Shown: in pieces, positions 47,107 to 56,397 of the stretch
Numbering within the stretch: the stretch's first letter is position 1
Layout of the letters: every line of letters starts with the position of its first letter
Assembly: GCF_001311135.1 (NCBI RefSeq)
Contig: NZ_BBAG01000001.1
Location: 62,001-126,000, forward strand
DNA: 64,000 bases
Reading direction: 5' to 3'
Origin: Secundilactobacillus paracollinoides DSM 15502 = JCM 11969
GTDB lineage: Bacteria > Bacillota > Bacilli > Lactobacillales > Lactobacillaceae
Translations under genes and position numbers: made by a program
Notes under the pieces: model-generated
What the model was told of the DNA's origin: nothing
The model's input: only the letters and a program-made list of their open reading frames with translations
The model's database searches: none

Positions 47107-49758
47107 CTAGTGTTGACGTCGGCGCCATAGGTATAAGCTGCCGCATCCAGCGAGACAGATGAGACTGATGGCGAGGCCGAGGTTGAATAGTGGTGGCCAA
47201 TAGCTGATATGAATCGTGTGGGTACCCTTGGACAAGTTGAGTGCCAAGAAAGTATCAGCAGCCTTCTTTGCAGTGACTGGATGGCCATCAACGGTAACGT
47301 GCCAGCCCTTACTGTAAGGAATCGTTGTCATTAGGGTGGCATTGTTATGCGGCGCTGTGACAGTCCCTGTAATTGACCGTTGGGAATGATGCGTCACGGT
47401 TAGCGGATGCGCCTGCAATGTCTTGAGTGATGACTTGAATTCTGAATTGTTGAACTTGTAAAGGGTGAAGTTTTGCAACCACAGCGTACTCTTCTTGAAA
47501 TTCAGTTGAATTTTAACTGTTTTGCCCTTGTCGTGGTTGGCAATGTTGACGACGATCGTGTGCCGATAGGTTGGGTATTGGCTGAGCGTCTTACCGTTCA
47601 ACAGAACCGTCACGTTATCTTCATCCATGTCGGCGCCCATAGTGAGGTAGTAGGAATCGTTACTGGTGGGTTTAAACGTCAGGGTGACTGAACCAGGTTT
47701 TAGTAAGTTCGCCTTTTGCAGGAACGCACCAGTCAATTTTGTTTGCTGTTTGACGTTTGAAAATAGGACATTATTGAAGTTCTCAGCTGTAAATAAGTGT
47801 TGATCTTTTTGATTGCCCGTTAGTGACGCAAAGAGATTTGCTTGATAGCGGGTTGGATCGGCAGTTGTATTCTTCAAACTCAGCACCTTTGAACTCGAAA
47901 TAAAGCCCATGGACAATGCATTTGGATTCTTATAGGTCGCGACTGTGCCGTCTTCTTTGATCTTTTGGTAATCCGCCAGGTCAGCTCTAGTAGACACCGT
48001 CGGCAGGCCGGATTGGGTGAGACCAGTTGCACTAGTTGACCCGGTTAAAACTGAATCTTGGTTGATCAAATAACGGAAGTCCAGCAGGGAATCAGTGAGT
48101 TCTGTGCCATTGGTGTAGGCAACGAACCCGTCTCCATCAGGCTGACCGATGTTCCCCATAAAGGTTGGCATCGTTTTTTCCAACGTTGAGGAGAAGACGG
48201 AGCCACCGTTGAACTGACCAGTCAATGGATCGTTCTTCGTCCGCATGAAGGTTGGCGTCATCCGATAAAGACCCTTGTGCTTGCTGGTAACGCCAGCGAC
48301 CTCCTTTGTCATGACCTGCTCGTAATTGCCATACTCAGTTTGACTCACATAGGTGATGTGATTCAGGCTAGTGACCATGTTGCTGGTCATTTCTGCGATG
48401 ATAAATAGCGAGAAGATCACTTGGTAGAAGAAGGCCTGTTTTTGCGGCAGGGCCACCAGACAGATGGCGGCGACGTAGAAGAGGCCACCGATCATGACCT
48501 GGTTTTGACTCAAGAAGCTAAAGGATTTTAAGTTGACCCAAACGTAGATGATCGCTACTGCACCGACTACCACCATGATCAAAATCTGCGCTGGATCAGG
48601 CACAAAGTCGGCTTTTAACGCATTGGCTGCTAACCAAATCAGCCAAAAGCTCACAACAAATGAGAAGCGGTAGGGGTACCAAATTGGGAATTGCATGGCG
48701 TGCCACAGGAGGTCCAATGGTTGAAAACAAAGGGAGAGCAGGAGGACCAAGCTAATGATGAGGGCCATCCAGCGACGTCTAGATTTGATATCGGTCCGCA
48801 CGAAGAAGGCAATAACACCGACTAGAACAACGCTGCCGATAAACAGGTTCGGCATTCCCTTTGGCATTTGGCTAAAGTTAAACCCGCCTAGGAACAGTTT
48901 TGCCAACATCTTAAATGGAAAGTATTCGAACTTAAATTTGACGTCTGTGACGGTGTACTGCGACTTACTCAGTGACAGTGAATACCAGGTCGGCAGCAGT
49001 GTGACGCAGGCAATGCCAGCCGCCAGCAGCGAACTGCCAATGAACCGGCCCGTTTGTTTCAATAATGCTGGACGATTCTGATACTGACTGATGGCCTCAT
49101 AGATGAAGAAAAGAATCGCAAACAGGCAGACCATGTAAGCCATATAATAATTGATGATCAGTAAGGCAGCCAACCAGAAAATATAGGTTCGACAGCCCTG
49201 ACCGTTGATCAATCGGAGTAGTCCAAGGACGATCAGCGGCAGAATCACGACTGCATCTAGCCACATTAAATTGAGTTGGTTGGCAATCATCCACCCCATC
49301 ATGGCATAACTGGTAGCAAATCCCAGGACAGTCCAGTGGCGCTGAACGCCGGTTTTGATCAGCAACCAGGCAAAGGTAAACCCTGCAGCGCCGTATTTTA
49401 AAACGGTAATGACGAGAATCCCACTCGTGATCACGTGGTCGGGGAAGAACAGTAGGATCAGATTGAAGGGACTTAATAGGTAGTAAGTCCAGATCCCAAA
49501 CATTTCGCCGCCCAAGGCTTTTTGAAAGGTATAGAAAATACCGCTTGGGTCGTGGAGTAAACAGTGCCTGAAGTAAGCATAAAAATCCACGTACTGCTGC
49601 CCAAGATCGACCGTCAGTAGGGAAGAATTCCCAAACGGTGCCATATGGCGCGACGCAAAGTAAACAGTCATGATCAGCGCCGGAAGCAGAAAACTCAGCG
49701 TTAGGATCAACCGCCGTTCCCGTTTTTCGGTCAGATTTAATTGAAATTTTGGAAACAC
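47107..49758 (-). CDS. yfhO: YfhO family multi-spanning membrane protein
   Basis: Large GT-C-like membrane protein of the YfhO family; the Bacillus homologue is a glycosyltransferase that decorates lipoteichoic acid. About 883 residues with some 12 N-terminal transmembrane segments (the first LTLSFLLPALIMTVYFA), an acidic first loop (VDLGQQYVDFYAYFRHCL), a large extracytoplasmic beta-rich C-terminal region and a final transmembrane segment. The start is chosen at GTG 49756-49758 (MFPKFQLNL), eight bases after GGAGG; the in-frame ATG at 49815 has no such site. Sugar donor and acceptor are not evident from sequence. Confidence 0.88.
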   Translation of the reverse strand: MFPKFQLNLTEKRERRLILTLSFLLPALIMTVYFASRHMAPFGNSSLLTVDLGQQYVDFYAYFRHCLLHDPSGIFYTFQKALGGEMFGIWTYYLLSPFNLILLFFPDHVITSGILVITVLKYGAAGFTFAWLLIKTGVQRHWTVLGFATSYAMMGWMIANQLNLMWLDAVVILPLIVLGLLRLINGQGCRTYIFWLAALLIINYYMAYMVCLFAILFFIYEAISQYQNRPALLKQTGRFIGSSLLAAGIACVTLLPTWYSLSLSKSQYTVTDVKFKFEYFPFKMLAKLFLGGFNFSQMPKGMPNLFIGSVVLVGVIAFFVRTDIKSRRRWMALIISLVLLLSLCFQPLDLLWHAMQFPIWYPYRFSFVVSFWLIWLAANALKADFVPDPAQILIMVVVGAVAIIYVWVNLKSFSFLSQNQVMIGGLFYVAAICLVALPQKQAFFYQVIFSLFIIAEMTSNMVTSLNHITYVSQTEYGNYEQVMTKEVAGVTSKHKGLYRMTPTFMRTKNDPLTGQFNGGSVFSSTLEKTMPTFMGNIGQPDGDGFVAYTNGTELTDSLLDFRYLINQDSVLTGSTSATGLTQSGLPTVSTRADLADYQKIKEDGTVATYKNPNALSMGFISSSKVLSLKNTTADPTRYQANLFASLTGNQKDQHLFTAENFNNVLFSNVKQQTKLTGAFLQKANLLKPGSVTLTFKPTSNDSYYLTMGADMDEDNVTVLLNGKTLSQYPTYRHTIVVNIANHDKGKTVKIQLNFKKSTLWLQNFTLYKFNNSEFKSSLKTLQAHPLTVTHHSQRSITGTVTAPHNNATLMTTIPYSKGWHVTVDGHPVTAKKAADTFLALNLSKGTHTIHISYWPPLFNLGLAISLICLAGCGSLYLWRRRQH

Positions 49759-50071
49759 GAAGACAACCTCCATTAAACAAGTGATGATCTCCACGAGTAC
49801 TGGAGATTTTTTCATGAGACATGGGGCGCACAGCCACCAGTGGTGATCGATGCAGATAAGTAACCCATCGAAATTTGATTCATTGTTGGATTATGACGTT
49901 CACTAGTGACGTCCGCGCACCCTTCCTAGTCATTTAGAATAGCATAAATTTCCTTACTAAGGCTTAAAAGGATGTGGAACTTCTAAAAAGTTTTAAAACC
50001 CTGTTGTGAAAATGGCCGTGCGCTTGAAATTATGGTAAAATAATGAAGTTAGATAAGGAGCGTTTAGGACA
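49759..50071. other. Divergent yfhO / PBP promoter region
   Basis: 313 bases between divergent genes. A short palindrome TCACTAGTGA lies near 49899-49908; a TGGTAAAATAATG segment near 50032-50044 is a candidate -10 for the PBP gene. No ORF is convincing. Confidence 0.4.
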
Positions 50072-52148
50072 TTGAAAAATTTCTTTAATCGAATCACTCG
50101 AAAACAATCACATAGAACTGGTTCAACGAGTTCTCAAATTCCGTTCCGGATGAATTTTTTGTTCGTCATCGTAGCGCTGCTGTTCATGGCTTTAATTGCA
50201 CAGTTAGCGTACCTGCAGATCCTTCACGGCTCGCAATTAAAGGCGGAGGTCAACTCAACGGATAATACGGTTGAAACCAGCAACGTCCAACGTGGCGAGA
50301 TTTTTGATTCTACGGGTCGGGTCCTTGTTGGGAACAAGTCGCACCAAGCCATCAGTTATACTAAGGGTGTTGACGTGCTTTCAGGTGATCTCTATAAGAT
50401 TGCCAATCGACTCAGTAAGTACATTACGGTGTCTAAATCATCACTGACTTACCGTAATGAAGCGGACTACTACGTTGCGGATACGTCTCGACTGGCACAA
50501 ATTGAGAAGAAATTGCCAAAGTCGCAACAGAATTCAACGGATGAGTCAGACTATGCGGTGACGTATTACATGAACCACAGCAGCCAATACAAACTGACTG
50601 CGCAACAGAAAAATGCGGCCGTGATTTACGCGAGGATGAGCGGCGCATACTCGTTGTCAACGACGTACATCAAGGAAACGGGTGTGACCAATAAAGAAAT
50701 TGCCGAAGTTGGGGAGCATCTTTCCGATATGCCTGGCGTTAAGGTCAGCACAAGTTGGACGCGTGACTACCAGAAGGGAGTTCTCTAAAGAGTATTATTG
50801 GGACGGTTTCTTCAGAAAAGACAGGGCTGCCAAGTGACAAAGTCAACCAGTTCTTAGCTGAAGGCTATTCTCGAAACGACTCCGTGGGTCAGTCTTACCT
50901 TGAAGAGCAGTACGAATCTGCACTGAAGGGGACTAAGTCTCAGACTAACGTTGAAGTTTCTGGGACGAAGATCATGAAGGAAGTTAAGAAGTATGGTGGG
51001 AATAAGGGGGATAACCTGCAGTTGACCATCAACGATTCCTTCCAAAAGAAGCTGCAAGCCCTCGTGAAGTCGGCTGAATCAAGTGCCGGCGGCGATTCAA
51101 CTGGGACTTACGCGGTCGTGATGAACCCGAACACGGGTGCCGTCATTGGGATGGCTGGTGAAGACCGAAACCCATCGACTGACAAGTTAACTGAAAATGC
51201 CTTGGGTACCATGACCAGCGCGATTACAATGGGGTCAGTGGTTAAGGGTGCCATGGTTTCCGGTGCCTGATGGATGGTGTGATCACGCCATCCAATAACA
51301 CCTTGGAAGAAATGCCGATCCGTGTTGGTGGGGTCAAAAAGTCGTCATGGTTTAACTCGTCAGGGAGTGCCGATATGGAATTGACCGCACCACTTGCGTT
51401 GGAAGTTTCTTCTAACTCTTACATGATGCAGTTGGCCATGAAGGAAGCTGGGTTCCATTACTACTCTGGGGCACCATTAACCATGAGTACCAGTATCTTC
51501 GCTAAGTTACGGGGTTACTTCTACCAGTTTGGCCTCGGTGTGAAGACCGGGATCGATATTCCTGGTGAAACAACGGGGATCGAAGGGGCAAGTACCAAAG
51601 CACATATTGGGAACGCACTGGATGAGGCCTACGGTAACTACGATGGGTATACGGTCATGCAGTTGGCACAGTATATTTCGACAATTGCGAATGGTGGTCG
51701 TCGAATCCAGACCCACTTGCTGCAATCCATTCGTGGGACGAGCAAGTCAGGCGGTTTGGGTGCCATTAAAGCCGAAGTCACCCCAAACGTGTTGAACACC
51801 ATTGATATGACAGCTGCTCAAAAAGCAGTCGTTAAACAAGGGTTGTACGACGTTGTTCACGGGACCAACACCTACAAAACTGGTGGCGCGCTTGATACGA
51901 TCAAGCCAGCTATTTCAGCTAAGACTGGGACTGCCCAAACGTTCTACAAAGGGACTGCCACCGAAACGTTGAGTTTGGTTTCGCACGCCCCTGTGTCTCA
52001 TCCTAAGGTCGTTGTCGCATTGGCAATGCCAAACTTGAGCACAAGCGATGAATCAAACAACATGACCTTAGCCAAGCAAATTTACAAGGCCTACTGGTCA
52101 ACGGTTCAGTCAACCTCAACACTTTCATCAAGTTCTAGCAGCAATTAA
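50072..52148 (+). CDS. pbp2b: Class B penicillin-binding protein, PBP2b type (two frame breaks)
   Basis: Peptidoglycan transpeptidase. One N-terminal transmembrane segment (MNFLFVIVALLFMALIAQLA) is followed by a PBP dimer/pedestal domain (RGEIFDSTGRVL) and the transpeptidase domain with SVVK (active-site Ser), SSN and KTGTAQ. The frame breaks at about 50786 (CTCTAAAG should be CTCTTAAAG, giving VLLKSIIGTVSS) and at about 51267 (GCCTGATGG should be GCCTTGATGG, giving SGALMDGVI). Both are single T losses. About 692 aa repaired. Start TTG 50072 after AAGGAG. A Ser-rich C terminus ends LSSSSSSN. Confidence 0.92.
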
Positions 52149-52153
52149 CGAGG

Positions 52154-52175
52154 TGTTAAGTAAAAATACTTAACA
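52154..52175. promoter_or_regulatory. Perfect inverted repeat between PBP and rpmG
   Basis: TGTTAAGTA-AAAA-TACTTAACA, nine-base arms, just after the PBP stop. It could be an operator or a weak terminator (no long T-run). Confidence 0.5.
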
Positions 52176-52272
52176 TATTATCAAAATCCACTGGTAATTC
52201 TGGTTCAAAAATGATAAACTACTATGAGTTAAGGCTTTTGCCTAATTCGAGTTAAGTTGGGAGGTTAAGGCA

Positions 52273-52422
52273 ATGCGCGTACACATTACATTGGAATGCA
52301 CTGAATGTGGTGAACAAAACTACTTATCAAGTAAAAATCGGCGGAACAACCCAGACCGGGTAGAGCTTAAGAAATACTGCCCACGTCAACGCAAGGTTAC
52401 GTTACACAAAGAAACAAAATAA
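52273..52422 (+). CDS. rpmG: 50S ribosomal protein L33
   Basis: 49-residue protein [20 protein letters not shown] with CxxC at residues 9-12 and a lone Cys in KYCPRQRK where zinc-binding forms have a second CxxC. So three cysteines only, as in many lactobacillus L33 proteins. GGGAGG lies nine bases before the ATG. Upstream of the yqgN-gluP-yqgQ-glcK cluster, the same order as Bacillus rpmGA. Confidence 0.95.
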   Translation: MRVHITLECTECGEQNYLSSKNRRNNPDRVELKKYCPRQRKVTLHKETK

Positions 52423-52455
52423 AAGGCAAGGGCGATGAGCCTGCGCCTTTTTTTA
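52421..52455 (+). terminator. Terminator after rpmG
   Basis: AAAAGGC...GCGCCTTTTTTT hairpin beginning at the rpmG stop. Confidence 0.75.
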
Positions 52456-52503
52456 TTAATATTGAAACGATGGACCTGTAGCCAAGCATAAGAGAGGTAA
52501 ACG

Positions 52504-53046
52504 ATGAAGAAAAAAGCACTGCGAGAACAGATTATTGCTAACTTGACGGCACTGTCACCAGATGTTCGGCACTTTCAAGCTGACGAACTTTACCAGGATC
52601 TATTTGCCAGTCATGCCTGGAATACCAGTCACACGGTCGCTGTCACGATGTCGACTGAAACTGAGTTAGACACCCAGCCGATCATTGAGGCGGCCCAACA
52701 AGCGGATAAGCGTGTGCTCGTGCCACGAACTTTTCCGGGTCGGCAAATGGAATTTGTGCCGCTGACGGATGCGGTCCGTTTAGAAACCAGTGAATACGGC
52801 ATTGAAGAACCCGTTAACGGGAACGCAACTGTCAAGTCGGCAATTGATCTCATCGTCGTTCCCGGCCTTGGGTTTACCCCGGCTGGTGACCGGTTAGGCT
52901 TTGGTGGGGGTTACTATGACCGTTACTTGGCTGATTATTCTGGCCAAACGGTGTCGTTAGCACTTGACGCCCAACTCTTTGACACCCCTCAGTGGTCGGT
53001 GAAAGAACATGATATTCGCGTTCAGCAGGTAATTACAGTACACTAA
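52504..53046 (+). CDS. yqgN: 5-formyltetrahydrofolate cyclo-ligase
   Basis: ATP-dependent enzyme converting 5-formyl-THF to 5,10-methenyl-THF. Conserved substrate loop LIVVPGLGFTPAGDRLGFGGGYYDRYL (read in parts; residues about 117-142) and the N-terminal basic KKKALREQI. 180 aa, normal. AAGAGAGG site. First gene of yqgN-gluP-yqgQ-glcK, tightly spaced, so probably one operon. Confidence 0.94.
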   Translation: MKKKALREQIIANLTALSPDVRHFQADELYQDLFASHAWNTSHTVAVTMSTETELDTQPIIEAAQQADKRVLVPRTFPGRQMEFVPLTDAVRLETSEYGIEEPVNGNATVKSAIDLIVVPGLGFTPAGDRLGFGGGYYDRYLADYSGQTVSLALDAQLFDTPQWSVKEHDIRVQQVITVH

Positions 53047-53063
53047 GGAAGTGGCAGACACAC

Positions 53064-53738
53064 ATGCAAGTTCGAGTTAAGCGATGGTTGGCCGGCCCGT
53101 ATATGACAACGGGCCTCATTGCACTAATGGTCATCATTTTTTTAGCCATGGAACTCAGCGGCGGTGCAAGCAACGTGCACGTCCTATTGACGTTCGGGGC
53201 AAAATGGGATCCGCTGATCAATCAAGGCCAGTGGTGGCGACTAATTACGCCAACGTTTCTGCATCTTTCGGTAGAGCATATCTTATTGAACATGGTCACG
53301 CTGTATTTTCTTGGGATTCAGATCGAATCACTCTTTGGTCACAGCCGTTTTCTCATCATCTTTTTAGTTTCAGGAGTTGGCGGCAACCTTGCGAGTTACG
53401 CGTTTAATCCGTCAGCAATTTCTGCTGGTGCAAGTACGGCAATCTTTGGCCTATTTGGCGCGTTTTTGATGCTTGGTGAATCCTTTTGGGAATATGATTA
53501 TATTCGGCAAATGACGCAAACATTTCTCATTTTTATCTTGATGAATCTCATTTTTGGCTTTTTTACACCCGGCACTGATATTGCGGGGCACATTGGTGGG
53601 TTAGCCGCCGGATTCCTTACAGGATACGTGGTTGGCGCACCGAAAATGGGACCGGTTGCTTTCACAAAAAGAATAATTGCTGTAATTGTTCTCATTCTTA
53701 TGATGAGTGGGCTATACTATTACGGCCGAACGTTGTAA
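53064..53738 (+). CDS. gluP: Rhomboid family intramembrane serine protease
   Basis: Membrane protease of the rhomboid family, equivalent in position to Bacillus gluP (yqgP), though without the long soluble N-terminal domain. About six transmembrane segments in 224 residues. Catalytic Ser is in GASTAIFG (near residue 127) and catalytic His in GHIGGLAAGF (near 178). The loop WWRLITPTFLHLSVEHILLNM carries the family HxxxxxxN segment. Coupled 17 bases after yqgN. Confidence 0.94.
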   Translation: MQVRVKRWLAGPYMTTGLIALMVIIFLAMELSGGASNVHVLLTFGAKWDPLINQGQWWRLITPTFLHLSVEHILLNMVTLYFLGIQIESLFGHSRFLIIFLVSGVGGNLASYAFNPSAISAGASTAIFGLFGAFLMLGESFWEYDYIRQMTQTFLIFILMNLIFGFFTPGTDIAGHIGGLAAGFLTGYVVGAPKMGPVAFTKRIIAVIVLILMMSGLYYYGRTL

Positions 53739-53779
53739 AATGGTAAAGTACTCGTGTCAGTATCGGAGGATGTCGCATT

Positions 53780-53995
53780 ATGAAAACGCTATATGATGTA
53801 CAACAGCTGCTCAAGCAGTTTGGCATTTACGTGTATGTAGGTAAGCGCCTTTGGGATATTGAAGTCATGGCGCTAGAACTTGACCATCTTCACGACGCCC
53901 AGGTCGTTGATCAACAAACGTATCTTCACGCCAAGATGGTCTTGACCCGTGAACATCGTCTCGAGGAAGCACGTGAAAGTAATAAAACCAACTAG
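53780..53995 (+). CDS. yqgQ: YqgQ (DUF910) family protein
   Basis: A 71-residue cytoplasmic protein of unknown function, beginning MKTLYDVQQLLKQFGIYVYV and containing GKRLWDIEVMALELDHLHDA, the family core. Always next to glcK in Firmicutes. TCGGAGG site. Bacillus structural data suggest nucleic-acid binding; not verified. Confidence 0.93.
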   Translation: MKTLYDVQQLLKQFGIYVYVGKRLWDIEVMALELDHLHDAQVVDQQTYLHAKMVLTREHRLEEARESNKTN

Positions 53996-54013
53996 TACTG
54001 GAGGAAACAACTC

Positions 54014-54975
54014 ATGGCAAAGTGTTTGATTGGAATTGATTTAGGTGGAACGACCACCAAGATGGCGTTTCTCACGCACGAAGGCGAAATTACTCAAAAG
54101 TGGAGCATTCCTACTGATATCAGTAACGAAGGCGTCAATATCGTACCAAACATCATTAAGTCATTAAAGGAAACCATCAGCAAATCTGGCTACACCACGG
54201 ACTCCTTTATCGGTATCGGAATGGGGACGCCTGGTGCGGTTAATATTGAAAACGGTACCGTAATTAATGCGTTCAACTTGAATTGGACCAAGACGCAACA
54301 CGTTCGCGACCAGATTCAAACGGCATTGGGCTTACCGTTTGTTTTGGAAAACGATGCCAACGTTGCCGCCCTTGGTGAATTTTGGAAGGGTGCCGGCGAA
54401 AAGGATACCGACGTCATTTTCGTGACACTTGGTACCGGTGTCGGCGGCGGTGTGATTGCTGGCGGCCAACTGTTGCACGGTGTGAACGGTGGGGCCGGTG
54501 AAATTGGCCACATTTGTGTCGAACCAAACGGCTACCAGTGTACCTGTGGTAAGCGCGGCTGTCTTGAACAATATTCTTCAGCTACTGGGATCGTTCACGT
54601 TGCTAAGGACATGACAGCGACTTTACTGGCAAGTCTCGTTTAAAGGAACTGTTTGATAACCATGAAGATGTAACCTCTAAGATGGTGGTTTACCTTGCGG
54701 ATAACGGTGATATTTTAGCAAGTCGGATCGTTGACAAGGTTGCCTTTTACCTGGGCTTGGCCTTAGCTAACTCAGCTAACATTTTGAACCCAGCTAACAT
54801 TATCATTGGTGGTGGCGTTTCCGCTGCCGGTAACACCCTGTTACAACCAACGACCCGTTACTTCCAAGAAAACACCTTACCAGCAGTGCGTGACTCAACG
54901 CGCTTGAAGATGTCCCAACTGGGTAACGACGCTGGCGCAATTGGTGCCGCATCATTAGCACTTCGCTTTGAATAA
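54014..54975 (+). CDS. glcK: Glucokinase, ROK family (one frame break)
   Basis: Phosphorylates glucose with ATP in the cytosol. N-terminal ATP motif GIDLGGTTTKMAF, glucose-binding ENDANVAALGEFW and GAGEIGHICVEPNG, and the zinc motif CTCGKRGCLEQYSSATG of ROK kinases. The frame breaks at 54622-54624: ACTTTACTGG should be ACTTTTACTGG, giving TFTGKSRLKELF. About 321 aa repaired, normal. GGAGGAAAC site before the ATG. Last before the rhodanese-like gene. Confidence 0.94.
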
Positions 54976-55033
54976 AAAATAGCGTATACTTAATGACGGT
55001 AGTTTTTATTTTAAAGTAGAAGGGACGATGGAG

Positions 55034-55438
55034 ATGGCTGCAGCAATTTCAACAACGGGACTTTATACGATCGTGCTGCTCATCATCGTTGTCGGTTGGC
55101 TGCTATGGCGGCTGTATACGCTTTATCAGCGGAACCAAGCGGCAAAATTGATTGATGAAGAGACGTTTAGACAAGGCATGCGCAAGGCCCAGGTGATCGA
55201 TGTTCGAGAAAAGAAGGACTTCGATGCCGGCCATATTTTAGGCGCACGCAGCATTCCTTATTCAACGTTACGCGCATACTATCAACAGTTGCGTAAGGAT
55301 CTGCCAATCTACCTGTATGACCAAGGCAAGGAAATGAGTTCACGTTCAGCAATCTTCTTGAAAAAGAAGGGCTATACGCAACTCTTTATCTTGAAAACCG
55401 GTTATGCGCGGTGGGATGGTAAAACCAAGCAATCTTAA
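55034..55438 (+). CDS. Rhodanese-like membrane-anchored protein, catalytic Cys replaced
   Basis: One N-terminal transmembrane segment (about residues 8-28, LYTIVLLIIVVGWLLWRLY) then a rhodanese domain (VIDVREKKDFDAGHILGARSIP). At the sulfur-transfer loop the sequence is YLYDQGKEMSSRSA: Asp stands where rhodaneses have the active Cys, so it is probably non-catalytic. Start ATG 55034 eight bases after AAGGGA; 55028 is too close. About 134 aa. Follows glcK, a common placement. Confidence 0.9.
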   Translation: MAAAISTTGLYTIVLLIIVVGWLLWRLYTLYQRNQAAKLIDEETFRQGMRKAQVIDVREKKDFDAGHILGARSIPYSTLRAYYQQLRKDLPIYLYDQGKEMSSRSAIFLKKKGYTQLFILKTGYARWDGKTKQS

Positions 55439-55447
55439 TGAGAAACC

Positions 55448-55479
55448 AAAAAACGCTGGTCGGTTGACTGGCGTTTTTT
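55448..55479 (+). terminator. Terminator after rhodanese-like gene
   Basis: AAAAAACGC-TGGTCGGTTGACTG-GCGTTTTTTG. Confidence 0.9.
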
Positions 55480-55591
55480 GTGGTTACATGGACTAATTAA
55501 TATCGGCGCTGGATACTTTTGGATCAGGGTGGTAGTATTTCTTTTTTAACGATAGTAGAGGTATTTCATAAAGATGGCGTTCTATTGTCCG

Positions 55592-55671
55592 TTAGAAAAA
55601 ACGCCTTCCGAAAACCAGACGCCCTTACGCTCCGCTATCTTAACGGTTTTCTCCACGCTCTAATTATGAGC
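55592..55671 (+). repeat. Palindromic repeat F (internal deletion)
   Basis: Left part CCTTCCGAAAACCAGAC joined directly to CCCTTACGCTCCGCTATC...GGTTTTCTCC..TAATTATGAGC; compared with copy E the whole central hairpin is missing. Followed by a 46-base spacer repeated before copy E. Confidence 0.75.
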
Positions 55672-55716
55672 AATACAATAAAGAGACGTTTTAATGATGT
55701 GCTTCTCTGTTATATA

Positions 55717-55849
55717 GCTGAAATGCGTTCCGAAAACCAAAGACTTGCACAGAAGGGTGTCATGCGACAAAATCCAAACCCGGGATTTTATCGCATAACA
55801 CCCTTCTGCTCCAGTCTTTAACCGGTTTTCTCCACGCTCTAATTATGAG
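55717..55849 (+). repeat. Palindromic repeat D
   Basis: Complete copy: variant head GCTGAAATGCGTTCC; arms GAAAACC/GGTTTTC and AAAGACT/AGTCTTT; inner arms AGAAGGGTGTcATGCGA and complement; centre AAAATCC-AAACCCG-GGATTTT; end CTCTAATTATGAG. Confidence 0.87.
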
Positions 55850-55895
55850 AGATTTACTAATGAATTCTCTAATTGTAGCGCTTTTCTTTCCTCAA

Positions 55896-55948
55896 GCTGA
55901 AACGCGTTCCGCCCCCTAACCGGTTTTCTCCACGCTCTAATTATGAGC
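55896..55948 (+). repeat. Palindromic repeat G (internal deletion)
   Basis: GCTGAAACGCGTTCCG joins CCCCCTAACCGGTTTTCTCC and TAATTATGAGC. The whole palindrome core is deleted; both ends remain. The 46-base spacer that follows (55948-55993) nearly equals 55671-55716. Confidence 0.75.
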
Positions 55949-55993
55949 AATATAATAAAGAGACGTTGTAATGTTGTGCTTCTCTGTTATATA

Positions 55994-56127
55994 GCTGAAA
56001 CGCGTTCCGAAAACCAGACAGCTGCACGTAAGGGCGTCACGGCACAAAATCCAAACCCGGGATTTTATGCCATAACGCCCTTACGCTCCGCTATCTTAAC
56101 GGTTTTCTCCACGCTCTAATTATGAGC
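55994..56127 (+). repeat. Palindromic repeat E, overlapping the DUF3042 gene end
   Basis: Complete copy: arms GAAAACC/GGTTTTC, inner arms GTAAGGGCGTcACGGCA and complement, centre AAAATCC-AAACCCG-GGATTTT, end CTCTAATTATGAGC. The last bases include the stop codon and final codons of the minus-strand DUF3042 gene. Confidence 0.87.
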
Positions 56128-56289
56128 CGATCGACTCTTTCTTGCTGCTTTTTTACGGTTGTCTTCAAAACGTTGTTCTTGGTCTTCGATGGGTTCGACG
56201 ATCTTCTTTTTAAAGGAGAGGACGGCACCGGCTACTGCGCCTAGTGTGGCCACTGATCCAAAAAGAAAGCCCTTTGCAAAATGTTTCAT
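56116..56289 (-). CDS. DUF3042 family small membrane protein
   Basis: 57-residue protein MKHFAKGFLFGSVATLGAVA... with one transmembrane segment (residues 4-26, glycine/alanine rich), then FKKKIVEPIEDQEQRFEDNR and a basic end RKKAARKSRSAHN. This is the DUF3042 pattern of lactobacilli; function unknown. Start at 56287-56289 with GGGGG upstream on the minus strand. The stop codon and last three codons lie within the boundary of palindromic repeat E, so the repeats run into the gene's 3' end. Confidence 0.88.
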   Translation of the reverse strand: MKHFAKGFLFGSVATLGAVAGAVLSFKKKIVEPIEDQEQRFEDNRKKAARKSRSAHN

Positions 56290-56397
56290 TGAGAAAGCCC
56301 CCTTAACAAGTTAGAATATAGATTGTGTTAGTTACATTATGCAGGTTTTGCCTGCAAATATCCAGTATCTGAAGTTAAATTATAGCGGAGTGACAAT

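Noticed and set aside
49097-49837. 246-codon reverse ORF overlapping yfhO
   Set aside because: Out-of-frame shadow of the transmembrane region of yfhO, without hydrophobic segments or a ribosome site.
55519-55821. 100-codon ORF on the plus strand
   Set aside because: It lies entirely in repeats F and D; codons mirror palindrome arms and no ribosome site precedes it.
55592-56127. CRISPR array
   Set aside because: Units are long, palindromic and of uneven length, the spacers are nearly identical to each other, and there are no cas genes.
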